Below are positions 1 through 11,816 of a stretch of DNA of 64,000 nt, piece by piece. The stretch comes from Hyposmocoma kahamanoa. Its lineage: Eukaryota > Arthropoda > Insecta > Lepidoptera > Cosmopterigidae. The notes beneath the pieces are model-generated. The model searched no databases. It saw nothing but the letters and a program-made list of their open reading frames with translations, and was not told the DNA's origin. The stretch lies in the NCBI RefSeq assembly GCF_003589595.1, contig NW_020653852.1:5818239-5882238 (forward strand). The letters run 5' to 3'. The translations under genes and the position numbers were made by a program. The stretch's first letter is position 1. Every line of letters starts with the position of its first letter.

Positions 1-754
1 AAAAAAAGTTTTATAAGAATATTATAAAAATTATGGCGATCATCGCCAGTGTCAGTTTATCGTAGGCGCGAAGTATTCAACGATTTTTTTTATAGAATAG
101 CTGTATTGATTTGATGTGTGGGAGTATCTGTCTGATTATAATTTGTTATTAATTTATCGTTTCATCAAAAAGTGTGGGGTTATGTTAATGGAATGTACTA
201 GAATAAACCAACTTTTACAAGTTTATCACGAGAGTAGTTTGCGAATCAATTTGCTGTAATGTATTGCTGAATATGTATGAGCTGTATGCATACGTTTGTT
301 GGATATGGCGATGCCAATTTACGCGTTCAGATTGGAAAATTAATACTACGCTAGGTTTATATGAAGTGCCCCTATCAACTGTACAAATAAGTTTGTAGTC
401 CTATACCACAAATATTATACTGAGTGTGTATAATATTTGTGGTGAGTGATCCTTTCTTGATTAATATCAGAAATGAAATATAGATTTCATCTTTTTCTTG
501 GTGTTATGCTTATACGCCTTTCATCGTTGAAGAAAAAGGAGCCTGCATAATTTTACATTTTGTTTTCGACGTCTGGGAATAACTACGGACACAAAAAAAT
601 TATAATATAAAGTATGATCTTTTCATACTTTATATTATAATGTTTTTGTTTATCTTTATTTTTCTTTTTTTTTTATTTTCTTTCGTTTTTAACATTTCTA
701 TCAAAATAAAGTGTTACGTAGAGTAAATAATGATAATAATAATATCGAGTTTTT
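1..754. other. AT-rich stretch without a gene; two perfect hairpins
   Basis: No coding frame or known repeat was recognised. Two long perfect inverted repeats are visible: 405-420 pairs with 428-443 (16 bp, 7-nt loop), and 599-617 pairs with 623-641 (19 bp, 5-nt loop). They may be remnants of small foldback elements. Confidence 0.6.
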
Positions 755-1737
755 TAGGTTTTCGCAATTGTTACACACAGGAAATGAAACCATTTTTCCG
801 GATTTAAATCGAGTATATTTGTTGTTGAATCTGGCAAGCATGGCATTGTGTGACCACGTGACACGATCCGTTTTTTGAGCCTCAGTCAAATTATGTGGGG
901 TCCACCGAGAGCACAGCTTTTTCACACCCAAATATTTGTGTGGTATTGATTGTATTTGACTCATGAGTATGTCTTAACATGCCCGAATCTCATGGTATGT
1001 CACATGCTTGTCTCTTTTGATCATACGGCGCACAACACCGATGTTTTTGTTGTTCACAGCAGTGGACGGGCGACAATCACGAAATTCGTCACTGAGATTC
1101 ACACGACCGCGTTTGGATTCTGCAAACCAGCTATAAATAGTCGTCTTGCATGGTGCTTCATCGCCAAAAGCAGTTTGAAGCCGAGCTCCGTTGAGCTGTT
1201 ACCTTACACTTATAGTCGTAGAAAATCATACTACGAAAATCTTCACGAGTTAAATCCATGGTGATGTAGAGAATCAATTTCTAAAATGACGCCACAATGT
1301 AAAAACAAGTGTCAGTCAGATGAAACAAACTGTATTCTACAGCCAAAGAGTTCCATTTTCAAATCTTATAATTACTTTTTAAATATTGTTTATGTGAGTT
1401 GCCAGTTCTGGAAACTTATAGTGCGTCCTGTGTATTAATGCAAACCACCCAATTTTTCCACTATAATTACAAAAGTTATTATTTAAATACCTTATTTTTA
1501 ATTTTACAAAGAATATTCCGATTTATGTTTTAAATTTTATTTTATTATTATTTATTTTTATTAAGTTCAATTTATTATTAATTAATAATGGACATTACAA
1601 TAATTTAGCGTAATTGGTTGATGACTATACCACCTCAGTCAACCGTAACCATAGGACCTGTAAAGGGCCTGAAACGTTGGTTTGTTCAAAAAAAATAATT
1701 ACGCTATTTAAATCCGGAAAAAGAGTATCATTTCCTA
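755..1737. mobile_element. Penelope-like element remnant with inverted terminal repeats, split by a mariner fragment
   Basis: The left part (755-823) is the reverse complement of the PLE terminal repeat that ends elsewhere in GATTTAAATCCGGAAAAA. The right part (about 1433-1600) is the reverse complement of the 3' untranslated region seen at 12400-12560. It is followed by a forward terminal repeat at 1605-1737 that carries CCTGTAAAGGGCCTGAAAC. The copy is therefore head-to-head, with a truncated mariner between the arms. No PLE coding sequence remains. Assignment rests on similarity to the element at 11817-12703, which encodes a GIY-YIG domain. Confidence 0.7.
824..1428 (-). mobile_element. 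Truncated mariner (same family as the 47341-48630 element)
   Basis: Read on the minus strand, this begins with a terminal repeat at 1406-1428 that matches the 47341 element at 21 of 23 positions. It continues through the start of the transposase (initiator region near 1258-1260, residues MDLTRE) and the helix-turn-helix half. It stops in the HNLTEAQKT...AMLARF segment near 824. The catalytic half and the other terminal repeat are missing. Frames change within the copy: the segment between 950 and 1264 and the segment at 701-964 are read in different frames. It cannot encode a transposase. It abuts a PLE terminal repeat on its truncated side. Confidence 0.85.
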
Positions 1738-1751
1738 ATAATAATAATAGT

Positions 1752-2325
1752 TAGCCTATATATCGTCCCATAGCTGGGCTCAGGCGGAGGCCTCAATGGA
1801 GAGCCTGAGAGGAGTCTCACAAAGGGAGGACTTTTGGTATTTATACTTCCCACGCGGGTCCAATTCGGATTGGAAATTCACACACATCGTTAAATTGCTT
1901 TGCAAATGTATGCAGCTTTCCTCACGATATATTCCTTCACAAAAATCCTCAAGGCAAGTTCGTAATGAAATTTCGCACATAAATATTTCTTTTTATCATA
2001 TCAAGTGATGGGATTAACAAGTCGTGCACTTGGTGTTAAGCGACACGTCTTTACATAACAGTTGCAGTGTTACTCAGAACTTTTTAAAATCTGAGGGACT
2101 CTGCCACTGCGATTGACATAAGTTAATAAGCCCCATGTGCCCGTCAAAACCGGAACGCAGTAATGTTCACATTACATTGTTACTGCTTGGTGGCAGAACC
2201 TACCTGAACGAACTCTTTTACAACGAGTTCTGCTACTAAAAAAATTCGGTACAAGTCCGGATTCGAACCTACGACTCTCTTATTGAGAGGCGGTAGGTCA
2301 AACCACTAGACTTCTAATGCCATTT
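1752..2325 (-). repeat. tRNA-derived SINE (family I) interrupted by a GACGGGAC repeat
   Basis: On the minus strand, 2325-2246 is a tRNA-like head with an A-box-like TGGTTTGACC and a B-box-like GGTTCGAATCC. The body resumes at about 1995 and runs to 1752, ending near a GGGACGATATATAGGCT motif. The same body is seen at 18160-18430 and 39355-39600, where it ends in (GATGAT)n. The middle (2003-2242) is occupied by another repeat, so the SINE was in place first. Confidence 0.7.
2003..2242 (-). repeat. GACGGGAC repeat, nested in a SINE
   Basis: This is a member of the commonest repeat family of the window. Conserved blocks in order on the + strand are CAAGTGAYGGGA, AAGCGACACG, a CACTCAGA.CTTT block, CATTACTGCTTGG.GGCAGA and GAACTCTTT...TGCTACTAAA. 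The strand given assumes that the T-rich side (+ strand left) is the A-rich 3' tail of a retroposon read on the minus strand. Confidence 0.75.
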
Positions 2326-2959
2326 TTATATATGTATATGATATTGTGAGTAAAAGGAATCAATGAGTTCTTTGTTAGCAATCTAACCCACCCAATCACA
2401 TTAAAGTAAAACGTGCTCAGTTTATCCGAAACTTATGTTTGTTTATTACATGTTGAATGTATGCCAAAGGTCTACGAGTAATGAATTCGTACAACATGCC
2501 TTCTGCAAAGATGTTTTTTATTGAACTGTCTAATTTCGCTCTGGAATTACTCGCACAAGGAAATCTTTATGAAATTCGTTGGCTCTTTTACATAATTTGA
2601 TGTTTTCGAGCCAAATTCAGGCTGTCGTTTCAATATTATGACTTCATTACGGAGGTAAATGAATTATATTTCTAATTTAAGTGAATTTTCAGACACTATA
2701 CAATAAAAATAAGAACAAAAAGAGAAAAGAAAAAATAAATATAACATTTTGAGTTTGCGGTACAAAATAAGTATATATAAGGTTACCTAAGCAAATAAAG
2801 TATACTGCATAATAAGGCCAGGGAATTTAAAACAAGGTTTAATTTATACTTCTACATAATTATACGGACGAATAAAACGGATTAATAAGAAAGCAATAAC
2901 GCAATTGTGGTATACAACCAACGCTAACACCTTGTCAAACGAGGCGGGCCCAAAGTTTT
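2326..2959. other. No gene recognised
   Basis: AT-rich sequence with many short open frames only. Nothing could be assigned. Confidence 0.6.
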
Positions 2960-3440
2960 TTTTTTCACTCACCTTTTTATTTCCATCTCACCTGATGGAA
3001 AGTGACGATGTAGACGACGATGAAGCATGCACACACAAAAAATGCTTATTCACTGAATTGAATAGGCCTAAGTTATACCGTCGAGGGAACTAGTCTGCAG
3101 ACAGGGAATTCCACTCCATAGGCGTTCGCCATATAAATGTGGAAGCGAAACGCTTTGTGCGAATTCTTAGAATATCCACAACATGGGAGTGCACCCAAGC
3201 CCATATCTAGTCCCCCGAAGATGGGTGGGACAGGCGGAATTACATCGTGCAATTCCATGCACGCTCTGCTGGTACCGATAAGGAGGCAACTTTACGACGG
3301 TGTTCAAGGCTCTGCAGCTTCACCTCTACTAAATCCGAGTCACCAGTAAGCCTCTAGACACGCTTATCAATTGAATCCAAGGTGGCCAGTTGGCATTTAA
3401 TAGAGCCAGCCCATTGGTGGCAGCAGTATATTTTTACGTT
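2960..3440 (-). repeat. LINE 3'-region fragment (reverse-transcriptase C-terminus type)
   Basis: Read on the minus strand, this matches 57150-57470 in inverted orientation. Shared blocks include ATGGAATTRCACGA, TTCCACATTTATATGGCGAA and GTGGAATTCCC. The translation resembles the C-terminal tail of LINE reverse transcriptases (pattern FxxHIYMANxxGVEFP in one frame, YASTFIWRTAMGWNS in the other copy). It is broken by frameshifts. The + strand side includes a CTCACCTGATGGAAAGTGACG block that belongs to the same unit. Confidence 0.6.
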
Positions 3441-4639
3441 GATAAAATTACCGTACAGAACTGTCAAAATGTTTTAAAATCAGCTGTGACCACGCGGCCA
3501 TATTTGGCACTGCGCTATTATTTCGCGGTTACTGCGCGCGCCGTGCGTCAAAAATGTGATGTGTGATGTGATAAAATTTTGAAACTGCGGATTTATAACT
3601 CGTATTTGACAGCTAAATGTAGCTATAATAGGTTTATCGCGGCGGCATGCTATGGGCACGTAGATAATTTAAAATTAGCAGACCCGCTCTCTTCGTCGCT
3701 ATCTGTTCCGGACGCTCGCCACAGGAATATTCACAGGCGAGATAACATACGTTTAAAATTGATTTAGTCATTATTTCTATTTGCTGACTTAATTCATATT
3801 TTGATGTAAACATTTACCTTCAATATTTACACAGCATTTAGCACAGCAACAAAGAATTTTGATTTTATTTGCTAAAATTAATTAGACCCGGCAAAAAAAA
3901 AACTGTTTGCTTTTATTAATCATTACTCAGGCCTTTATTAATCAGGGCCTATTTTTTAAATAAGTTTACTTATACTCTATTATGTTTGTGTTATAAATAC
4001 TCAACTACATTGGTACTTCGACAAAGTTTAATAAAATAGCTTTATTTGAATTTTAATACAAGCGATGTCCTTATTAAGCATGGCCGTATAATAAGGTCAA
4101 AAGTAAGCGTTTTTGAAACTATATAATGTTGTCGATTAGTCCACTTTTTTATTGAATATGATATGAAGTTTGAATAGAGCATTGATTTTAAGTAAAGGTT
4201 AGTTTTTATATAGGTAATAGTTTTGAATTTACGAAGATAAATCTGAAAAGCACAATTGTAATCCGTAAGTGACATGGGATTCCGATACTTAACCCTTAAC
4301 ATTCGTTTAATTTCACGGTCTGCCAAGTCTAGGTTCAATTACGAGCATAGACCCAACGAACGGCGCGGACCTGTGACGGCTTGTCAAGTTTCGCGATCTT
4401 ATATTTTCATATATTTTCTTATTTACGCATAACAATAAAATACTTGAAACAAATTCTGATCTCGTCGTTATTGCTTTTAATTACAATTAATTAGTAAATA
4501 GTTAATTCGTAATTACAAATGAATTAGTAATTAGTTAATTACAATTGTGCTTATCTTTACTGAGAGATATTATAATATATTGTATTAAACATTCCTCAGA
4601 CATTAGATACTCCTGTTCTCGTGAATTATTAGTATAAGC
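3441..4639. other. No gene recognised
   Basis: The largest open frame (4042-4338, minus, 98 codons) is AT-rich, has no recognisable domain and is probably chance. The stretch 3475-3740 is richer in GC and CpG but shows no exon-like frame with splice sites. Confidence 0.5.
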
Positions 4640-5345
4640 ATATAATTTTAAAATAAAACAATAGACCTATAACCATAAGGCGACGTCGTCGCCTGTCGGT
4701 TTGCACTGGCCCTAGACTCAGCGGTGGCAACTGTTAGTTCTGAAATGTACAATGGGAGGTGCCAACAGCTCCGGTACCTATCAGGCCAACAGAGAGGGCG
4801 CTGTTCTTTCACCCGGGGTTGCACACTCAAGGCCAACCTTTTGAGCACCGGTTGAAGTCTGTGTAAACAGGGTGGTTTAGGGTCATGACGTATGCGGGCT
4901 TATCTGCACTTGCTTGTTTGTACAAGTTGCACAGTAGTAGTTACTGGACGGGTCCTGTTATCTGTGCAAGTTGCATAGGTAATAGTGCCCGGCCCGTATA
5001 GCCAAGAGGTTGATAGGAAGGGGCACTATAAACAAAAGTTAAGTAGGGGGACACGGTCGTGGCCGTCGCATCTCTTTTGTGGAAAGGCTTTGACAGAGTA
5101 GCAATGGTTTAATGCGAGAGTTATTTGCTTGCCTTACTGCCACACCGATGTACAAACAGCTCCTCCTTGGAATTGCCACGTATTTGGAGCTACGTTGCAA
5201 AAACTTATTTTATTTTGTTCACTTATTTTTGTGTGACATGTAAATTATTTGTTGTTGTTATAAAATGATGTTTTAAAATTATGAATTGTATTTTTCTACT
5301 ATGATCTAGGGACTAAAATAAACAATTACTATGATTTATTATAGG
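4640..5345. other. GC-richer unidentified segment, possibly an old element
   Basis: Base composition rises compared with both flanks over 4670-5180 and falls again to AT-rich sequence ending near AAAATAAACAA. A 66-codon minus-strand frame (4648-4848) has no recognisable domain. This may be the 3' part of a retroelement, but no family could be named. Confidence 0.3.
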
Positions 5346-5715
5346 CAGATACCGAGAGAGGTAGCGTAAAAGGAGGTTTACCTTTTTGTTCCGAAGAAAT
5401 GGTCAATTCCTTCGCAAAGTTGCAAACAAAAGCTAGTTGCAAATAATCTTTTATGAACCAGCAAATTACGCCCTAAATATTAAGTGGCGCTTAGAAAATA
5501 GCGAACAAGACAATTTAATTAAAGTGTAATCAAAGATGGCGGCTATCGTAATTGTCATCACAGTAATTAGACAAACAATCTACTAGACAAATTGTTTCAG
5601 ATGCGTCGAGCACCTTTGAGATCATTAAGGTCGCTTAGCTCGATCCTTGAGAAATTACAGGAAAGGTCAAGAGGATCATGTTCGTGAGCCGAGATTTTTA
5701 GAAAGAAAAAGGTCT
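5346..5715. other. No gene recognised
   Basis: No frame, RNA or repeat could be assigned here. Confidence 0.5.
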
Positions 5716-6460
5716 TATATAATTATTAATACAAAGATCGAACACTCGGAAAAAATTCCTACGATCCGGCCGTATTCGAACCGACGTCTTCTAGCTTACC
5801 GTGGCAGACGCTATACCAACTAAGCCACGGAACGAACCAGCGGACCTCACGAATTTCTCTATGTGCTTGCGTCGTGTCTTTGTATTTGGTTTTTCAACGA
5901 CTTTTTAGTCGTAGCGCCATAAATGAGAAATCTATGAAAGATTTATCACTCAGTTAGTACCTTTACAGCTACCAGTCCTGGCGAAAGATATCGCTATTCG
6001 CTGTATTTTAAATTTTTATTGAATTGATATTAAATAATTTTTTGTAAAATTACTTCACTAATTTGTTATAATTATTAATACAAAGATCGAGGACTCAGAA
6101 AAAAATCCTTCGATCCGGCCGGATTCGAACCGACGTCTTCTTACCTTACCGTGCCAGACGCTATACCAACTAAACCACGGAACGAACCGGAAGTCCGCTG
6201 GTTCGTTCCGTGGCTTTTTTTTCCGATCTTTGTATTAATAATTATAACAAACTAGTGGAGTAATTTCACAAAAAATAATTGAATATCAATTCAACAAAAA
6301 TTTAAAATACAGCGAATAGCGACATCTCTCGCCAGAACTGGTAGCTGTAAAGGTACTAACTGGATGATAAATCTTTCATAGATTTCTCAAAGATGGCGCT
6401 ACGACTAAAAAGTCGTTGAAAAACCAAATACAAACACGACGCAAATATTATATTTGTTTC
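5716..6460. repeat. Head-to-head palindrome of a tRNA-headed SINE (family C)
   Basis: The arms 5867-6080 and about 6235-6455 are inverted copies of one body (TTTCAACGACTTTTTAGTCG at one end, GATCTTTGTATTAATAATTA at the other). A tRNA-like head in minus orientation lies at 5745-5850 and again at 6095-6185 (A-box-like TTAGTTGGTATAGCG, B-box-like GGTTCGAAT.C on the minus strand). The right arm has lost most of its head. A single forward copy sits at 45028-45200, which supports the reading that this is one SINE family present here as an inverted dimer. Confidence 0.7.
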
Positions 6461-7440
6461 ATATATTCAGTATATTTGTTTGATGCAACTGGAATCGGTT
6501 TGTATCAACAACTTTTATCAGTTTCCACAAATTTAACTCTAATAAATTAATTAAACGTGTGATTTACGCCGATTTACTGTATGAATTTCCTAAATTGGTT
6601 ATTGTATACTATGAATAGTTTGAAACCTTTCATCCTTTCATATATTCCCTTGGTAATAACATTTTATGTAACCATCTTTTGAAGTGATTTACGGTAGGCG
6701 GTAGGCAGTGGCGTAGCAAGGTCTTAAAGGACCCCATAATTTTAAAAAGGGAACTCCTGTGCTCCTGGACACGACCAATTCAGCGTGTTCTCTTATGCTA
6801 GCGTTCGCTCCAGCAATTATATCGTTTTTAGTACGAATAAGATAAATCCCACTTCAATGAAGAAGAAAAAGATGGAAATTACATATAATCAGAAAAAGTG
6901 AGCGTAGGAAGCTTCAATATTCCTAAATTGAGATAATTTCTGCTTATAACAGACTGCAAAAACATAAAACCTATTTCGTTCATCCACATTAGACTATCCT
7001 AAAGCTAGAATCGCCTCTGAAAATGCGCCCTAGAAACAAAACGTATTCAAATCAATCACTGTCCTCGGCAAGCCATAATCGACGTTACCTATCGCAAATC
7101 TAAATGTGGTACAGCAATGGGACCCATCCCTGTGGACCGCAAAAAGCCATCACGAGGGCCTCGCCACATCATTCCACATTTACATTCCGGATTTCGATTG
7201 ATGATACATATATATTGTCTGGTGGGTCCGTAAGTTTTATACACACATTATATCATTAAGTATGTAGGTACATATCTCATCAGATTAGGCAGAGACTGCG
7301 GTGCAGATCTTTTGTTAAACATGTTCGATTTCTGATAGAAGTAATTTTGGAGATTAATTTTCCTGAATTTGTCGTGTCTAAAGAAGTTAATCATTTTACT
7401 CTGGTGCCCAAAGTTCTGATATTTTCTTAGGTGTTGTGAT
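6461..7440. other. No gene recognised
   Basis: AT-rich with scattered short frames. CAGTGGCGTAGCAAGG at 6707-6722 resembles terminal sequences of some hAT elements, but no matching opposite end was seen. Confidence 0.5.
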
Positions 7441-7785
7441 TAACATGTGTACGATAATCTTGACATAGTTGTCATACGTTTATTTACACGAAATCGCTTT
7501 AGTCTTCTTAGGATATGGATTTCGTTCTACCTATAACGTGTCATGCGTTTTATTAAATTATTAAATCACGCCATAACGACTTCATCTATTGGTACAGGAA
7601 TTAACAGCACTTAGGATGCGTGCAGATCTGGCGAATGCGCCGCGTGATCGTTATGGCGTGATTTAATAATTTAGTAAAACTCATGACACATTATAGCTAG
7701 AACAAAATCCATATCCTAAGAAGACTAAAGCGATTTGGTGTAAATAAACGAATAACAACTATGCTAAGATCATCGTACACATGTT
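7441..7785. repeat. Inverted-repeat element with roughly 140-bp arms
   Basis: 7441-7580 pairs with about 7650-7785 in inverted orientation with moderate divergence. Shared blocks are CATGTGTACGAT, TTAGTCTTCTTAGGATATGG and TTATTAAATTATTAAATCACG. The spacer is about 70 bp and richer in GC. There is no coding sequence. It directly abuts a Penelope-like fragment on the right. Confidence 0.7.
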
Positions 7786-7895
7786 CACGGGTCTCAGGAA
7801 CCGAGAAATCTTCCTTAAGGGCTTGAAATAGGTCTTGATAGATGCACGTCTGAGGACCCTTCCGATCTTGTCTGTAACACCTCTCACGTAACACT
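7786..7895 (-). mobile_element. Penelope-like element coding fragment
   Basis: On the minus strand this matches the segment just upstream of the GIY-YIG frame at 11916-11995 (shared GCATCTATCAAGACCTATTT and GATTTCTCxGTTCCTGAGAC). It encodes the linker before the endonuclease domain and stops where the inverted-repeat element begins, so it is a junction fragment of about 110 bp. Confidence 0.65.
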
Positions 7896-8167
7896 TCGCT
7901 CGACTGTTGGTGGTTTCACACGGGACCTGCGGCATTGGCGTGGAATCTTCAACTTATTCGCATGTAGTTTGCTTCATATGTTGAAGTTCCCCTGCCAGAT
8001 GGTTACTGTCGCAGACACCATGTGCTCTCTGAAACAAAGATTTGCCCACGGTAGCTAACTAGCTAGGGTGGTGATGGAAATTACCATTGAGGTACCAACC
8101 TGTATGGGTTTTCTTTTGAAATACAGTATGACCTAAGATGGTATTAGGATTTTTAGATGTTTTAATA
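7896..8167. other. Unassigned
   Basis: No recognised feature. It may continue the Penelope-like fragment to its left, but no similarity could be confirmed. Confidence 0.4.
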
Positions 8168-8245
8168 TTTGTTTTTTCAAACATACCATGTTTGAAAAAA
8201 CAATTATACACGTTTAAATCCGGTAAAATAGGTTCATTTTCTATA
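8168..8245 (+). repeat. Penelope-like terminal-repeat hairpin remnant
   Basis: 8168-8183 (TTGTTTTTTCAAACAT) and the downstream ATGTTTGAAAAAACAA form a short hairpin. It is followed by a degenerate GTTTAAATCCGGTAAAATAG tail of the PLE terminal repeat. Nothing of the body is left between the arms. Confidence 0.65.
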
Positions 8246-8639
8246 TCTTACGTACTTTTATCAGCGGAATGACACATAAATACCCATTTTAGCTGTATAT
8301 GTGTATGTGTTTAGGGGCTAGCGCAATGCAAACCTGAAAGGTCTATTGTACTATAATAATTCTCCGGGGGGGCTTTATTCTATCCGACCCTAATTCGGTC
8401 TTAAAAAGGACCAGGGCAGGTCTGAGTTCTTACGAGCTTTAATGGAGACCACAAAATCGAGATTTTTTACACTTTTAATGATAAACTACATATTCGCTGA
8501 GATTTCATGCTTTTTCACGCAAGAATTGCAAGTTGTAACGGTATTTAGGAACATAGCTGATGTTTGTTCTATTTACAGTGTTTAGTCAGTGTTCGGGGAA
8601 AATCTGGAGTTAGAAATGGAAACAATTTAATTTGCTACT
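8246..8639. other. No gene recognised
   Basis: Only short frames were seen; nothing could be assigned. Confidence 0.5.
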
Positions 8640-8840
8640 TTGGGTACATATTTGGTGTTTTTATTTTATTAATTTTGTGCGGGAAGGTGGCAAAATCAAC
8701 TGCATGAAAAAAATATTCAATACAATTTTATTTTGCACAATTGAACCTCCACTGGGTTATCAAATTTATTTACTTCCATTTTAATTAACTTGAACTTCAG
8801 CAAAGTAACGCCTGAATCCAATATAATATCTATATATAAA
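8640..8840. repeat. Family E repeat, single arm
   Basis: Similar in order and content to 20570-20710 (shared TTTATTTTATTAATTTT, AACTGCATGAA, AATATTCAATACAA and AACCTYCAMTGGGTT blocks). Its reverse complement also resembles 20230-20350. It carries one arm of an inverted-repeat element that is more complete at 20220-20710. Confidence 0.55.
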
Positions 8841-9704
8841 TATCCAATATAAATAGTGAGCATAAATGTATAATATCATTGCCTAAATCTATCAATTACT
8901 TACCGAAATCTGGAGATGATTTTTTTATGCAGATCATTATTTTAGATAATTCAGTTTTGAAGCCTCGGCGCTTTGATATGAGCTTAATCTGAGGTTAGCT
9001 GTCAGTGGCGTATGCAAGGGGCCCGTCGTTCCTACTTTTTTCTTTTGGAAAGCAGTATTTTACCTTACCTTGAGTTCTCGATAAAATTTTATTCAAGGTC
9101 TAACTGGTGCCCGCCACTTCGTCTGCATAGAATAAGGACTTCGAGAAGCCTACTGTACTATATTAATTTTAATACTTTTATTGATTTTTCATACAAACTT
9201 TCATCTCCTATGTAACCTTCTTAAAGGTTTATTTATGTGACAAAAGTTGACCTCTGTCCTTCCTGTTCCTAGGTCACATCTATCTCTATATACAGGAGTA
9301 GGCATTATTGCTAAGCGATAAAAGCTCTGGTTAGATAAAAGATTTTAATTTCTATACCAAGCAGTTTGAGGCGTAAAAACGTAACAGATAGATTTACTTT
9401 TGCATTTATAATATTAGTTTGAATTTTCAGGTCGCAAAGGAAAAATCTTGCCAGCCCTAAATCTCGCCAATCTTCAAGTTGGAAAAGTTATTCGAAGATT
9501 TTATTCTGCATTAATAATGTATTTAGTATATTATTTCCACGTAAATACTTTTTACTTTATTGCCTAATTATGTTATCTGAATTTTGCCGTAAGAAGATGG
9601 AATAGATAAAAGTACTATCGACTGACGTTTATTTAAGTAATCAGTGCACTTTGTCTAGTGCTGTGACGTATACATACTTTGAGACCAATTATTATTATTT
9701 TTTA
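8841..9704. other. No gene recognised
   Basis: The frame at 9012-9215 has no recognisable domain. The sequence is AT-rich throughout. Confidence 0.5.
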
Positions 9705-9990
9705 TGATATTAAGTGGCAGGACGAACAAGTCGTGCGCCTGGTGTTAAGCGACACGCCTATCCATAACAGTTTAAGTGCCATTCAGAGCTTTAAATAGCA
9801 AAGATCTTATGGGCACTGCCACTGCGCCTGTCACCCTGAGACATAAGTTAACAAGTCCCATGTGCCTGTAATATCGCCAGCGCCCTTGCACTTCTAAACC
9901 GGAACGCAGTAATATACACATTACTACTTGGCGGCAGAAATAGGCAAAATGGCAGTACTTCCCTGGGCGAAATCTTTCACAAGGAGCTAG
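9705..9990 (-). repeat. GACGGGAC repeat, near full length
   Basis: All conserved blocks of the family are present from the T-rich left edge (TTTTTTATGATATTAAGTGG) to the right edge (CACAAGGAGCTAGTCTAAAA). This copy is one of the best guides to the full unit of about 285 bp. Confidence 0.8.
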
Positions 9991-11816
9991 TCTAAAACAA
10001 TAACGCGATTAAAGATACTAGGCTGAAATAGAGCGTAAGAATAAAAACCAAATACAGCTCTTTTGTATCTCGCCATTCATTTCGGATAAATGTTCGAGAA
10101 ACATTTCACGAACACAATCACCTAAAGATCTATAACCTAACCTGAAATAGACGTGTCACGAAACCTTTTATGGATTAGAAACAACAAGAAACACAATATG
10201 GTCGTGGAAAACAAACAATCAAGTAGACAGTCCATTGGACAAACGCACGTGCCTTCGCTATTCAATTTGTAGGATCTCAATGCCAAGTTCGTCGCGTTCT
10301 GTTGAATGCTTTCTCACTGATTTGTTTATCCTTGTACCTTGAGCAGGAGTGTCAGATTGCTTTAGCTAGTGCTTATGTACTCGTTACTTTGAAAAGAAAA
10401 TGGCATTTAGCCTGTTGCCACTCCATCGACACACATAAATTTTACTAGTTTTATTTAGTACTTAACTATAAAGTGAAAATGTACCAGCGCCTAAATATAT
10501 AAATAAGATAAGTTTCAGATAGGAGTGTTTTCTAATAATTTTTATTAAATAAATTAAACTCATTATGTTCTTCAATATGCGCACATTATAATAAAATCAA
10601 TGGAATCATTTTCATTGAAAAGCTCGTATGAAAATTATATAGAAAGTTATATTATTTATTTAAATCAAATTCACGTCATCAAGTTCACAAACAGTAGATA
10701 AATCCATAGGCGATACGTCTCACTAACGAGCTTTCAGGTTGTCTTGTTGAAGTCTCGAGTGATCTGAAAGCTGACAGCTACTTCCGTTAAAAATAAGTTT
10801 AGCTATCTAAAAGTGAAAAGTTGTCTATCTCCTGCGTACGATGCCCCAGGGCGCGGCACTCAATAAAGTTTGTACGCTTAACTATGTAGATGAGTAAAAT
10901 TTTAGCATATTGTTTCCTTTATAGTTGTTATTTTACTTACTGGATTGTTTAAATTTTGCCACAACAAAGTAAAAGCAATCAAAATACTATCTACTGATGT
11001 TTATTACGGCTTACACCCTATCTTTATAGAAGGCGCGTGCTTACTTTTTTAAGTAAGTATACATAAAACGTTGTCGCATAAACCTGTTATGGATTTTTTG
11101 TATACAGAATGCCTATACCAGATTTTGTTTCGATGTTCCTCCAAGAGGTCATGTTACACTATTCATCAATCATGCCAAATTGCTGAATACGTATTTTAGG
11201 CATTCGGTTTATTTTGCATCTCGACTCTTCTAGAACACAAAAATTATTTAATTATCTCGCTTTATACGTAATTTTGTTCTCATGGTCCCTCTCCACATAA
11301 AACAACTGCTTGTAAGGGTTGTTTCAAATATATGACCCCTAAAATATGGAATTGTATGCCCCTCCCGTATGAAACCTGTCATCCTTTCAATCTTTCTAGA
11401 GCTTTAACTAAGCGGCTCGGTAACTAAGTAAAAAGGACTAACAAATGCAATATTTCATACAATATACAATAATACATATGTAATAATCTCCTATGGTTAG
11501 TAATTTTTAGTTTTATTCTAAGTTATATATTGTAATTTTAGTATTAACTAATATTCGTACTTCCGTGTCATGTCACAGCAGTCGAGCTGTGACATATGCT
11601 GAGTTGGGTCCATTTCAGCTTTAATTTCTTTTGAATGAGTGTTAATAATGCTGAATAAACATTTCTTACTTTCTTTCCTTCCTAATAGCAATATTTAATA
11701 TAATTTCAACGTGGTGCTAAAAAATCTTAAAGTCGCAAGAAGAAGGCAATATTAGGCCCTGCGCCCACAGACGGGACGGCTCAGCAGGGGGTTCCTCGGC
11801 ATCCATACATGCAATA
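9991..11816. other. No gene recognised (1.8 kb)
   Basis: AT-rich sequence with no long frames, no recognised repeat and no exon-like block with splice sites. It probably belongs to intron or intergenic DNA upstream of the receptor exons. Confidence 0.5.

Noticed and set aside
4042..4338. 98-codon minus-strand frame
   Set aside because: AT-rich composition, no domain, no start or splice context; probably chance.
7060..7200. Possible host exon in a GC-richer patch
   Set aside because: No acceptor/donor pair with a sensible frame and no recognised protein pattern.
6707..9020. CAGTGGCGTA words at 6707 and 9003 as a pair of hAT ends
   Set aside because: Both are in the same orientation, so they cannot be the two ends of one element.
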